From: Nageia nagi
Taxonomy: Eukaryota > Pinophyta
NCBI GenBank assembly: GCA_050084985.1
Contig: JBITNC010000002.1
Location: 2,046,001 to 2,110,000, forward strand
Length of the DNA stretch: 64,000 nt
Reading direction: 5' to 3'
Of this stretch, positions 12,025 to 22,987 are shown one piece after another. Position 1 is the stretch's first letter. Every line of letters begins with the position of its first letter. The notes beneath the pieces were generated by a model. The model did no database searches. It worked only from the letters and a program-made list of their open reading frames with translations, and was not told the DNA's origin. Position numbers and translations under genes: made by a program.

Positions 12025-12037
12025 TTTTCCCCTCTTT
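12025..12037 (-). other. Gypsy C1 polypurine tract
   Basis: On the minus strand AAAGAGGGGAAAA lies directly before the 3' LTR, as expected for the plus-strand primer. The same tract with one extra base precedes the C2 LTR at 57359. Confidence 0.8.
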
Positions 12038-12550
12038 GGATGTGTGATTGAAGCAATGAAATTACATGTCCAAAGAAGAAGTATAGCCAAGGCATAGAAG
12101 AAATTTTTTTGATCTTTTTGTTGATGTTATCTTTTATTGAATCCTTTTGACTTGGGTGCCCCAGGAAAGATCCTTGAGTGGAATGGCCAAGGTAAAAGAT
12201 GCTAAAGATAGCTATCTTTAGGAATACTATTTGGATTATGATTGGATGATTATGACAATCCATATCCAAGTCTAGAGATGGAAGATATGATGTGCCCCCC
12301 TTTATACTATCTCAATCATGAATCTGGCCATTCCATCATGTTTAATACTCAGGAACCATTTGCACTTACATCCATGCTTCAAAATAGAGAGGTTATGTTT
12401 TATATTAGTGGAAATGACATGAGATGTATGCCATCGACATCCCAACAGATTATGAGCATGATGCTAGTACCCTACTTTTTTACCATAATTTTCTTCTATT
12501 TTTACTGGATCTATGTACTTGCAATAAAATGTCAATCATAAAATAATGAT

Positions 12551-13105
12551 GGATGCATAGTAAGTTGTTTTTTCCATTGGATATGATCTAATGTCAACAT
12601 CTTGCTTATGATTGCATTCTCAATTTATATTTTAAGTGAGTGAACTCTCACTAATTGTATCGATGGCCATCGATGATCATACGTTTATATGTCTATGATT
12701 TGAAGATAGTATGCTTTAGTTCAAAGAAAAAACCATATGGATACATAGTAAAATGTATCATTCATTGGAGATGATTCAATGTTAACAAATTGCTCATGGT
12801 TGCATCGTTGGTTTATATTTTAAGTGAGTGACCACTCACTAGTTGTATCGTTGACCATTGGCAATCATACGTTTGTATGTCTATGATTCAAAGATAGTAT
12901 ACTTTAGATGGATTTTAAACAAAAATCATGTGTATACATAGTAAAATGTATCATCCATTAAAGATGATCGAATTTCAACAAATTACTCATGGCTACATCA
13001 TCGATTTATCTCTCAAGTGAGTGAATTCTCACTAGTCGTATCATTGGCCATCGATGATCATATGTTTGTATGTCCATGATTTGAATACATTAGACTATCA
13101 AGAGT
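12551..13105 (-). repeat. Three tandem ~190-bp repeats in gypsy C1
   Basis: Units start at 12551, 12739 and about 12932 (188 and 193 bp apart) and are diverged but clearly alignable. Each holds CATAGTAA, a near-inverted repeat AGTGAG...CTCACT, and a CGATGGCCATCG-type palindrome, perfect over 16 bases in unit 1 (12659-12674). They lie between integrase and 3' LTR. C2 has two units of the same repeat at 57770-58115. Confidence 0.85.
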
Positions 13106-13239
13106 TTTTTTTGCATGCCTTTGGCATCATGATGATAGTCAAGCACACCGTTAGCATCATATTTTTCATATATCTATACATAAATTAAAGAAAATTGTGC
13201 CCTTGTGTTTGATATGAATTATTTTATAGGGTCACAGAG

Positions 13240-14460
13240 CTGTGATTTTCAAGTATAAAAATGCTTGAGATGGATAGTATTGAAGGTTTTGGGTTCTTCC
13301 TTACCATCCAAATTTGATAACCTATATGCTCCTAATCCTATGTCATCAACAACAACAAATGGGCCCAACCAATTGGGTTCAAATTTTCCTTTAGCCTCTT
13401 CATGTGCTGTTGTTTTGTTGATATTCTCTTTCAAGACTAGGTCCCTTATTTTGAACTCCTTAGCTTTTATTTTCTTGCCAAATTCTCTCTTAAGCTTGGC
13501 ATGGTAGACCTTTTAATGTTCAATGGCTCTAATTCTTTTTTCATCTAACATTTTTAGTTGTTGTAATCTTGCTTTTCTTGCCTCTTCATCCAAAATATCA
13601 CCTTGTAAAGAGATCCTAAGTGAAGGAATCTCTAACTCAAGTGGGACAATGGCCTAATCTCCATAGACCAATGAAAAGGGGGTTTCCCCAATGGCTATTC
13701 GAACACCAGTTCTATAGGACCATATTGCATATGGCAATTGCTCATGCCAATCTCTTTTGTACTTATCCCATGTTTTGGTAAGAATACTCTTAAGTGTCTT
13801 GTTTGTTGCTTCAGCTTAACTATTACTTAGAGGATAGTAAACTAAAGAAAAGGTTTGTGTGATGTGAAACTTTTTACAAAATGCTTGCATATCCTTACCC
13901 TTGAGATTTGGATCATTATCCATGATCAACCTTTGTGGAACACCAAATATAGTGATGATGTATTCTATAAGGAATGCAATAATATTTTCTTATGTCACTA
14001 TTTTCATGGGGATAGCTTCCACCCACTTGGTAGTATATTTTGTAGCTATGATGATTTGTGTCCTTATCTAGAATGAGTATTAATCATGGTAATCAAATCT
14101 ATGCCCTAAGTAGCAAAGGGCCATGGAGAAATAATGGAATTGAGTTCTTGAGTGGGCTATTTTTCTAAGTTTTCATGCTTTTAACATGGCACACATACTT
14201 TCACACGAGTTTGAAAATCTTCTGCCATAATGGGCCAATAGTACCCTATTCTCAAGATCTTTATATAAAGAGCTTTAGCATGAAAATGGCCACCACATAA
14301 TCCATCATGAGCTTGCTCTAAAGTAGTAGCTATTTTATCCTATGTTAAAAATATCAACAAAGCACCATCAAAGGATCTTCTATATAAAATATCACCAATG
14401 ATAACATATTTCATAGTAGTCCTTCTCAATCTTAGTCTATCATTCTTAATATAATTAGAA
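13240..14460 (-). pseudogene. Gypsy C1 integrase
   Basis: Minus-strand frame with the HHCC zinc domain (HDGLCGGHFHAK, then CVPC), core blocks GIDLITMI, IIIATKYTTKWVEA, MDNDPNLKG and AEATNKTLK (the three acidic positions), and the C-terminal end KFEPNWLGPFVV...GAYRL...HLKHFY typical of Tat-type integrase (13249-13434). Several Gln-to-stop changes interrupt it. The enzyme would insert element cDNA into the genome. It is the last gene before the tandem repeats, as in C2. Confidence 0.8.
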
Positions 14461-14486
14461 GGAATACTTTGATCTTTTAAGTAGCC

Positions 14487-15060
14487 CTAGATATCAAAAT
14501 ACCAATCTTGAAAAGCATCATCATTGGCAATAAGATAAGAAAAAATAGAATAAATATGAGTTGTGTAAGATGGAGAACTTAACTTACGGATAATGAGAAT
14601 GGTCTCCTCATCTTCAAGCTCAATTATTACCAAAGAGGTTGCACTTGCCATAATATCTACATATATGTTATTAGTCCTAGGAGTGGTCTCAATAATAAAC
14701 TTATCAAGCCTTTCTAGCAACTTAATCACAACCACCCTATAAGGCTTTAGCTTCTCATCTTTGGTATCATAAGTACACTTGGTTGACAACAAGCTATGAG
14801 TCCCCATAAATTTCTATGTTTGTGATTTTTAGTTCTAAGCCACCTTTAATCCCAATATCAAAGCTTCATACTCAACCATATTATTAGTGCATTTAAAATC
14901 TAATTTATAAGCAATAGGAATTACTTGATTAGTAGGGGAGACCAAAATAATACCTACCCCTACTTCGTGAATGCAACTAGCACCATCAAAATACAAGGTC
15001 CAGATAATAGGCTCATCCTTGAGAAGATAAATATATTCGTTGGGAATAGAGATCTCTTAA
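14487..15060 (-). pseudogene. Gypsy C1 second (archaeal-type) RNase H
   Basis: On the minus strand, WTLYFDGAS, IPIAYKL, NNMVEYEALILGLK and a later THSLL stretch follow the archaeal-type RNase H fold acquired by Tat-lineage gypsy elements. The first Asp and the Glu of EYEA are present; the GDS motif is disturbed by a frame change. It lies between the ordinary RNase H and integrase. C2 has the same domain but with Lys in place of the catalytic Glu. Confidence 0.75.
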
Positions 15061-16640
15061 AAATCACATTGTTGGTGCCCTATTGATAGGTCAATAGGCC
15101 ATTAGCATTGTGACTCTTGCTCAAAATTATCAAGATATTCTTTGTGGACCACCTCCTCACTTTTGTGAGGGAAATATGCTATTAGATCAACAATAGCATG
15201 CCTTTTAATGAATTTTTGCTTTATCACATTAATATCGAATTCCTAAAATAATATTAGCCACTTTGCAAATCTACCAGATAAATGTTCTTTAACCACCAAA
15301 TATTTTAAAGGATCAACATGACTAACAACATATCTAGGGAAATATAACAAGTAATGCCTTAATTTTTCAGTGGTAAATATTATAGCAAAGCAAATCTTCT
15401 CCATAGGAGTATACCTTGTCTCATAATCAACCAATGTATTCTTTAGATAAAAGATAGCCCTTTGTTTATTATTTTTAATTTTTTGACATAGCATGGTTCC
15501 TATGGCATACAAGGAGGTTGAAATATACAAGTAAGTAGGTTGGGAAAAGTCCATGGGAACAAGAATAGGGGGGTTAAGAAAATATTGCTTGATATATTCA
15601 AATGATTTTTAGTAATTCACATCCCATGCAAACTTGACATCCTTCTTAAGTAAGTGAGTGAATGATCTACACTTATCTCCTAGTTATGAAATGAATCTCC
15701 TAATAGAATTTATCTTTCCTTGAAGACTTCTAAGTTGTTTCAAGTTTCTAGGGGGAGGCATGTTAATAATGACTTTTAACTTCTTAGAGTCTACTTCAAT
15801 TCCTCTATTTGAAACCATGAACCCTAAAAATTTTCTAGAAGTAACCCCAAATGCACACTTTGAAGGTTTAAGTCTTAGTTTTTACCTTTACAAAATGTCA
15901 AATACCTCTTCAAGGGCTTGGAGATGGTCTTGACTATGCTTTGATTTGATAAGAATGTCATCAACATAAAACTCCACTATTTTGTGAATATGCATATAGA
16001 ACATTTTTTAGTCCAAAAAGCGTAACCTTCTAACAAAAATTGCCCCAAGGGGTTGTGAAAGTGATTTTATGTTAGTCCATAAGATTAATTAGGATTTGAT
16101 TGTAATATAAAAAACCATCCATAAATGAAAACATATCATGATTAGCTATGCTATCAACAATCATATCAATATTAAGTAACAGAAAATCATCTTTAGGATA
16201 AGCATTGTTGATATCACGAAAATTAGTAAATACCCATATTTCACTAGTTGGTTTAGTAATAGGAACAATGTTAACCATCCACTTAGAATAATCAATAGGC
16301 TTTATGAATCCTACTTTCAAGTATTTTATGATCTTTTTTTTTACTAACAAGGCCTTAGAAGGATGCATTTTTCTAGGCTTTTACTTAATTGGTTTAGCAT
16401 TTTCTTTTAATGGCAAATTATGCATAACAAATGAAGGATCTAACCCAGGTATATCATCATAAGACCAAGCAAAATTTTAAGAATGTGTGATGAATTTAGA
16501 TTTGTACCTTTCTTGCTCAAAGGAGGCTAGGGCTACTCTAATTTGAAGCAATCTCTCCTTATCTATAGTGCTAATGTTAATGTTTAGCAACTCTTCTTAT
16601 GGGAAGGTGAGATCCTTTTTTGTTGGTAATAATGATGTCA
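15061..16640 (-). pseudogene. Gypsy C1 reverse transcriptase and RNase H
   Basis: Minus-strand RT blocks are KPRKMHPSKALLVKKK, GFIKPIDYSKWM, NFRDINNAYPKDDF, the catalytic YVDDILIKS (YVDD codons at 15957-15968), LKPSKCAFGV and LGFMVSNRGIEVD. The connected RNase H follows with LYISTSLYAIGTMLCQ, NTLVDYETRYTPMEK and HVDPLKYLV (15243-15554). The polymerase active site is intact, but a frameshift near 16070 and several stops disable the gene. Product: copies element RNA into DNA in the particle. Confidence 0.85.
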
Positions 16641-17479
16641 AATCCTCCATAGTAAGATCAATAATCTTAGCTTCTCCTAAGGGCTGAACCTATAAGACAT
16701 CATGAAAATTGACCTCTTGTCCAAAATAAGCATATTCATGAAGCATATAAAAGGCATTACATTTTTCATTAGATTTGGGTAATTCTAAGTGTGCCTCTAA
16801 GTATTTAAGTAAATCATCATCAGTATTAAAACAATCGAAGGCAAGAGGCAAGCTATGATCAATCCACATATTCTCATCAATCTCATCAGATAATTCTATC
16901 ACATTAGATCTTTTAACAAATTATATGGGACCCCATTTTTGTTTGACCTATCCATCACTACCTAAACCTATCTTAGTAAGCTGTATTTTTGGAAAAAAAG
17001 AAAAATTAGACATACCTTACTTAGTTTTACCTAAACCTCCTCTCTTGTACTTGCAATTGTTAATCATATATTTTTGAACAAAAGTGGAAGAAAACATTTT
17101 ACCTCATTCAAAAGATGAAGGTATATCACCTTCAAAAGATTGGTTCATTATTTTGGACAAAATAGAGCTGGAAGGATCATTGAAATCATTATCCACATGA
17201 TTTTGGCACCTATATGCAGAACAACATGATGTTGGCATCCTAAAACCACCAATATTTAAGGTCATCCCAAGTCTTTAATGGATGCAAATAAGTCTATATA
17301 ATCTATTTTATAAGTTTCCATACCTATTTTTGTGATTTGTACCTATCTATCTATATTTTTCCCTAATGTGGGATCATTCAAGGGTTCTATTTCAAAAAGT
17401 GGTGGAAAGAAGACATCTCTTCAAAGTCAACAACATTTCATAGTGCATAGGGCTCAAGATTAGTTAAGATTGTATGGAC
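16641..17479 (-). pseudogene. Gypsy C1 protease-RT linker region
   Basis: Acidic linker between protease and RT, most open at 16690-16902 with FDCFNTDDDLLKYLEAHLEL and YAYFGQEVNF. C2 has a clearly alignable copy at about 61740-62060. No enzymatic motif seen; such spacers are ordinary in this lineage. Confidence 0.6.
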
Positions 17480-17800
17480 TTCTCCTTGGAATTCAAACTT
17501 TAGCTTACCATGTAATGTAGAAGGAATACCTTCCATATCATGAATCCAAGGTCTTCCTAAAAGCATGTTATAAGACAACTTAGAATCAACAACCTAAAAC
17601 TTGGCTAGAATAGTTCTAACTCCTATTGTAATCATGATGGTTGTTATGCCTAGTGGTTTCTTAGAATAACTATCATATGCTCTAATTTTGAAAGTAGCCT
17701 CTTCTATGGAGGGATGATTACACCTTTTTCATGTAATTGAGTCAAAAAATAGTTTAGAACATACATTCATAGCTAATCCATTATCTACCATGGTCCTTTT
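17480..17800 (-). pseudogene. Gypsy C1 protease
   Basis: Retropepsin-like region: MVDNGLAMNVC (17771-17792) keeps the catalytic Asp-containing motif, followed by EEATFKIRAYDSYSKKPLG, VDSKLSYNMLLGRPW and HGKLKFEF. Interrupted by stops. In C2 the equivalent motif reads VANG, so the catalytic Asp is gone there. Confidence 0.7.
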
Positions 17801-19300
17801 GAATTCCCATTCATCTACCATAGGGTTGATATATAAAGCTGCATACTCATCTAGTAGTTCTTGGTTGAGTATTTTAGACTTATGAAAGGAGATAGTGTCA
17901 CTTTCCCTAAGAGTTTAAATCTTATTGGAAAATATAGCCACTAAAATGTTGGTAGGAATAGTTTCATTCTTAAATAAATTATATAAAACATCCCTATGAG
18001 CTTAAGAAGTAGAAATGAGATCATACAAACTAAGCTTGGTAGGTGTATTTTTCAATTGATCAAATCATACTATAAACTTTAGAATCAGGTGGGATACTTA
18101 CTTATTCAGTGGTAACTAGATTTGGAATATTGTATGGATGCCCTCTTTGCAAGTTAGCACATACGTCTTTGACCATTATGACCACATTAAAAACATATCC
18201 TTGTTTAACAAGACTTTCATCAATCTATAGCTACTTCCAATGTTTTGCAAAAGTTTGTAGCATGCCCTTTTCATTGATGATAAGCACAATATGCCTCAAA
18301 GTGTCCCAAAGGGGTATCATCAACTTTCTCAAGTGGGTGTAGGAGGCATTTCTTCATTAAGTCCCTCAAAATAATTTTTTGTGGGATTTGAAATGTGTAG
18401 TTGGTCTCTTTTGAGGAATTAGATCTTTATGCCTTTGGAGGAGTCTTGGGTCTATCTTCCATATTAACTAGTTTCTCCTCTTTCTTAGCATATGATTTCC
18501 TATTATATTTTAAAAAATTGTTAGGTTCATATTTAAGCTCTCCTATAGATAATAAAACTTACTCTTTTTGTAATAATTGTTGAACTAGGGTACTAAATCC
18601 AACATCCTTAGCAGTAGGAGCATGCAATTGGAGTAGATGAATAAGAGATTCATGAAATATGCCACAAATTTCAAATTTATCTAATTTAACTTGAGTAGTT
18701 TTCCATACCTTTTTGAAGCATAAGACATACTTCTCTATGGTTTCATTGCTTGCTTGACAAAGTGCACATAATTCTAATATATTGCCTTATTCTTTAATAT
18801 TATGCTTGTATTGACTCGTAAATATGAGAACTAAAGTTTTGCAGGAATCAATAAAATTACTCGATAGAGAGTAGAACACACTGATTAGCATCACCATTTA
18901 GAATCCTTAGGAATAATTTAACCCTTAGCCTCTCATTTGAACCTAATTTCAACAAGCACTCCTCTTGAAAGCTAATGAGATGTTGCTTGGGATCTTATTC
19001 ATCATTGAACATCTTGAATTTGGGGGTCTTACGATCGAGTGGTAGGGGAAAATTATGGATTTCATCTATCAAAGATGAAATGAAAATGCCCTCATAGTCA
19101 TTCAGATTGGATGGTGCGGTATGAGATGAACCTCCTAGATTAGTTGAGCTAGAACCTGGATTGTTGTTCATAACAACCTCCCTTTGTAAATCTAGAATAT
19201 TCATGTTCAAAGCCTAAAGCATAGCTATAATTTGATCCATATTAACATCATTGGCATATTAAAAATAGGAATATATGATGCTAGCATCCTGATCCTAATA
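17801..19300 (-). pseudogene. Gypsy C1 gag
   Basis: Begins near 19250 on the minus strand; the N-terminal part is open from 19210 (NILDLQREVVMNN...). The middle includes the retrotransposon-gag core, and the C-terminal part has AYCAYHQ*KGHATNFCKTLE, a CxxH...GH..NC-like zinc element in which one Gln or Arg codon is a stop and the last Cys is shifted. C2 (62883-63542) gives a cleaner copy of the same C-terminal region. Start codon assignment is uncertain. Confidence 0.65.
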
Positions 19301-19339
19301 AGAAGGGTTAGCATGATCTTGCCTATAAGGCAAGATAAA

Positions 19340-19359
19340 TCAAGTAGTCGAATTCACCA
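19340..19359 (-). other. Gypsy C1 primer binding site candidate
   Basis: Two bases inside the 5' LTR the minus strand reads TGGTGAATTCGACTACTTGA, beginning with the TGG that pairs with tRNA CCA ends. I could not assign the tRNA. Confidence 0.5.
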
Positions 19360-19361
19360 AA

Positions 19362-20004
19362 TGTAGTAGCTAAATAATGAAATTAATGCAAATGGGGTTA
19401 ATTAATTCAATATTGCTCTACTTTATAAATATTGACATATATATCAAAAATATGGCAATAATAAGAATGCAGTAGTTTTTACTTATATTCTATATTCATT
19501 CCATCTATCATAAAATGCATGAAAGATAGAGCATATATTCATGGACAAGTACGCTGCTGGTGTCCTATAATTGGCATGCCATCGATGCCATAATATAAGT
19601 GAAATTACAAGCATAAACAAGAATGTCATGATGAATGAATTAGTGAATAATCAAATTATGAACATACATGTGAACTTACAGAATAATAGATGTGCCAATG
19701 TAAATAGAAAAAAGTTGCAATCCTTCAAATGATCTTCAATTGATAATCTTTGTATTAGTTTGAAAATGATTATGTGCCCATGATTTGCTCATGCTCTACT
19801 CATGTTCTATAGGTCATCTAATGATGCCTATATATATGATACAAGTTTATATGACTTTGATATTTTGACCCCTTGTACATTCCACAAGGATCAAATACAT
19901 GGCCTACACCTTTTATATATATTTTAATCCCTTTTAAATAAAACATTACTAAGGGATTAAAATGATGTATTAAATATATAAAAGTTCATTTTGAGGCTTC
20001 TACA
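19362..20004 (-). repeat. Gypsy C1 5' LTR
   Basis: Starts TGTAGTAGCT and ends GGCTTCTACA on the plus strand; it aligns over its whole length with 11388-12024. Followed by the right-hand CATGG target copy and the continuation of copia B integrase. Confidence 0.9.
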
Positions 20005-20009
20005 CATGG

Positions 20010-20389
20010 TATGAAAGAAAGCCAAATGTTAGTCATTTTAGAGTTTTTGGTTGTTTAGTATATGCACACATTCCAGATGAGAAAAGAAGAAAACTTGATC
20101 CAAAAATCCAAGCATATGTTTTTGAGGGTTTTTGTGAAAATTTTAAATCATGTAGACTATATAATCCAAAAACAAAGAGCATTATAATATCAAGAGATGT
20201 AATTTTTGATGAATTGGGAAAGTATGGTCATTAAAAACTCATAGTTGATGATGGATCAGCTAATGAAGATTCTTTCAATGAGCCCAATAATGTTCATGTT
20301 CAGCACATCAATGGCCAAGTAAGTCCTCCTTCACCTAGCACATCAAATACTTCTAGTCCATTAAGCTAAGAAAAAGAAAATATTAAAAA
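20010..20389 (+). pseudogene. Copia B integrase end and linker
   Basis: Continues the copia B frame after gypsy C1: ERKPNVSHFRVFGCLVYAHI, RKLDPKIQAYVF, RLYNPKTKSIIISRDVIFDE, the standard post-core integrase segment. A TAA stands at a Gln or Lys position near 20233. The Ser/Pro/Asn-rich spacer before RT follows. Confidence 0.8.
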
Positions 20390-21178
20390 GTGGAAAATAA
20401 TATTGGTAGATCATTCTACATAGATACAAATTTCAATAAGAGACTCATAATAAGTCAAGCAAAAGAAATGGATAATGTTGTATCTAGACTTGAGAATTTG
20501 AATATGTATGGAGATGATGAAAATGAAGATCATAGATGTGATATTGTCAATTATGCACTTATGGTTGATATTGATGTTGCACCCTCTTGGTTTGAAGATG
20601 CATGTACTAATGATTTGTGGTTGAAGGTAATGGAGAAAGAAATGCATTCTATTGAAATAAATGAAGCTTGGGAGCTTGTTTTTACTTCCAAAAGATAAGA
20701 AATGTATTGGTTGTAAATGGGTCTACAAGACCAAGTACAATAGTGATGGTACTATTGAGAGGCACAAAGAAAGGCTTATTTCCAAGGGATTTAAACAAAA
20801 ATTTGGCATTGATTATGAGGGAACTTTTACATTGATAGTAAGGCAAGAGAAAATCAGGTTGGTCCTTTCTTTGGCTACACACAAAGGGTGGAAATTAATG
20901 CATATGGATGTGAAAAGTACATTCTTGAATGGCTACTTGCAAGAAGAGGTTTATGTCGAACAACCTCAAGGTTTCATCATCAAAGGAAAAGAGTATCTAG
21001 TATACAAATTGAAGAAGGCTTTATATGGCCTAAAGTAAGCACCAAGGGCATGGTACTCAAGGATAGATGGATACTTTCAAGAATATGGATTCTAAAGGAG
21101 CAAGAATGAACCTACCCTATACATCATGAAGCAAAGTATTGATCTTCTCCTTGTTTGTTTATATGTTGATGATTTGAT
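20390..21178 (+). pseudogene. Copia B reverse transcriptase, first part
   Basis: RT entry is FEDACTNDLWLKVMEKEMHS, IEINEAWEL, then a frameshift in a T run near 20675. CKWVYKTKYNSDGTIERHK, LISKGFKQKFGIDYEGTF, LMHMDVKSTFLNGYL, EEVYVEQPQGF and LKKALYGLK follow. In the last, the usual QAPR has TAA for Gln (Asp to Ser also in MDVKSTFL, usually MDVKTAFL). The catalytic YVDD codons are at 21162-21173, and element E is inserted right after them. The gene resumes at 25391. Confidence 0.85.
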
Positions 21179-21468
21179 TGTTGGAATTATACCCTACATA
21201 TCCCTAAGTCCTAAGTTAGTAGATTAATTAATTAGGACTAAGAGTATTTTCCCTAAAGTCTAGGATTAAATATTTAGGGTATATTCCTTGTGATTTGTTA
21301 TAACAAATTTGTCATGTAGTGATCTAAAGGTGATACGTATAGTGTGAAGTTAGAGTTTTATGGGTTGAGAATATTATCCTCAACTTCTTATTTTGTCTTG
21401 TAATGGCTTTCTTAAGCCTATATATGTAACTCATTTGATGAGTAATATAGAACATTATAGTTCTCTCA
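21179..21468 (+). repeat. Element E 5' LTR
   Basis: Starts TGTTGGAATTATACC and ends GTTCTCTCA. A TATA-like CTATATATG lies at 21418-21426, close to the 3' end of the LTR, so transcription would start about 20-30 bases before the internal region. Confidence 0.95.
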
Positions 21469-21470
21469 AT

Positions 21471-21481
21471 TGGTATCAAAG
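21471..21481 (+). other. Element E primer binding site
   Basis: TGGTATCAAAG, two bases after the LTR, matches the initiator tRNA-Met site TGGTATCAGAG with one G-to-A change. Confidence 0.85.
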
Positions 21482-22987
21482 TTGATTTGATTATTGGGTT
21501 AGAGTGGGTGAAGTCTTGAAGGATCTTATCAAGCTCCTCAAGGACTATCATCAATTGAGCTTGTAGATGCATTGCAAAGAATTTATCAAATTCTTGCAAG
21601 TGTGAGATCCAAAGCCTCTGAAAATTTCCTATTTCTGTGGAAGCAGAGAAGGTGCATGAGATAGTTGAGAAGCATGTGCAGCCAGATGAAAAGGAGACTG
21701 CACATTCATTTCTGAAGCTTGAGGAGGTACGTTGCATTGCTGGAGGAGACTTTGAAGGAGCTGAAGGAGATTGACCTACTAGAAGATGAGAAGACGTGAA
21801 AGGAGATCACGTGAAGCGGAGGTGCGTGAAGGACCTTCGTTTGGTAACTCGTTGCTCGCATGGAGGAGACGTACCTACGTGAAGACGGAGGAGAAGTTGT
21901 TCGCATGAAGTCTGAAGCTCGAGAAAATTAGCTTGGCAGAGTAGATATCATTTCAAAGGAGGGCCATCACGATAGCTGTCTAGGCGTAAAAAACTCTGCG
22001 CACTTAGTGAAGGAGGTACGAACTGAAAGTACATGCTTTTCCTATTGAAGATGAGCTAGAGAAAGAAATTAAAGAGGTACGAACTGATCCAGAGGAGGAG
22101 ACCTATGTGAAGTTTGCAACTCGCATGGTGCATGGTCTATCATAGAGGAGGTCTGAAGAGTCACGCAGAGGAGGTCGACGTTATAATAGATGCTATCAGG
22201 GCTATGGAAAAACACCTAGGAACATTTAGCCATCGCGAGGAGGTTTCGTGTGCATGAAGGAGGTTACCTACGCAGTGAAGGAGATCACGTAAAGTAGAGG
22301 TGGCCTACTGTTCATGGTCTATAGCTTGCATTTCATGATCAGAGTCACATAGTCACGAGACGTTCATGTTTCGTGGTCAGAGTCACGTGGAGGAGTCACG
22401 TGATGTGTGCGTGGAAGAAAAATGTAGTCTACAGCTCACGCAGTGAAGAAAAATGTAGTCTACAGCTCGTGCGGTGAAAGGAAAACATTTCACGTGGAGG
22501 AAGAAAAAATTTCATGCAGAGGAGGAAATCGCATGAAGGAGCTGACTACGATCATGCGGAGGAGGTCTGAAACTCGCGTCACACTGTGTTGCGTGCAAGG
22601 TTGCATGGTGGAGCTTGCACGTTGAAGAAACAATGAGCTGGGAGGTGATGTTCATGCTGGGAGGAGATGTTCACTGTGAAACAGTGAACCGACCTTTTGT
22701 TTGCACAGTGGTGGCTCACGTTTGGTGGCTCGTGGTTACAGTTAACCTGTGAGCCAAGATAGGCTCCCATCCTCACCAAAGAGGAACACCAGACCTGTGA
22801 AGGTGTAAAGAAGCCTATGTTGCAGACTGGGAGACTAAGAGGACTTGTGTGTGTTGAAGAAATAGTGAGAGAAGCTGTTAGTGTAAAAAATAAGTGACTA
22901 TTTTTTTTCTCTGTTATTATTCTGCAGCACTGTGTAAAAATAGAGAGTGTGTATTTTTTGCAATTTTTTGCATTTAAGCACTGACGA
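21482..22987 (+). other. Element E long CpG-rich leader
   Basis: A 1.5-kb untranslated stretch that is clearly richer in G, C and CpG than anything around it. It is built from variations of GGAGGT, CACGTG and CGTGAAGGAG. CACGTG occurs at 21808-21813, 22384-22389, 22397-22402 and 22491-22496. An exact 24-base direct repeat lies at 22414-22437 and 22445-22468. No long frame is open in the sense direction. It may hold packaging or regulatory signals; the function is not shown. Confidence 0.7.

Larger units (their letters stand above)
11388..20004 (-). mobile_element. Gypsy element C1 (Tat/Ogre-like, extra RNase H)
   Basis: A full-length Ty3/gypsy element on the minus strand inserted in the integrase region of copia B, with a perfect 5-bp target duplication CATGG (11383-11387 and 20005-20009). 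It has two LTRs (637 and 643 bp) and order gag, protease, RT, RNase H, a second archaeal-type RNase H, integrase, tandem repeats, polypurine tract. The second RNase H and the tandem repeats between integrase and 3' LTR are marks of the Tat lineage. LTRs differ at several percent of positions by eye. A sister copy, C2, is at 56747 onward. Confidence 0.9.

Noticed and set aside
12242-12541. 99-codon plus-strand frame
   Set aside because: Lies in the gypsy C1 3' untranslated region, antisense to the element, and no motif is seen.
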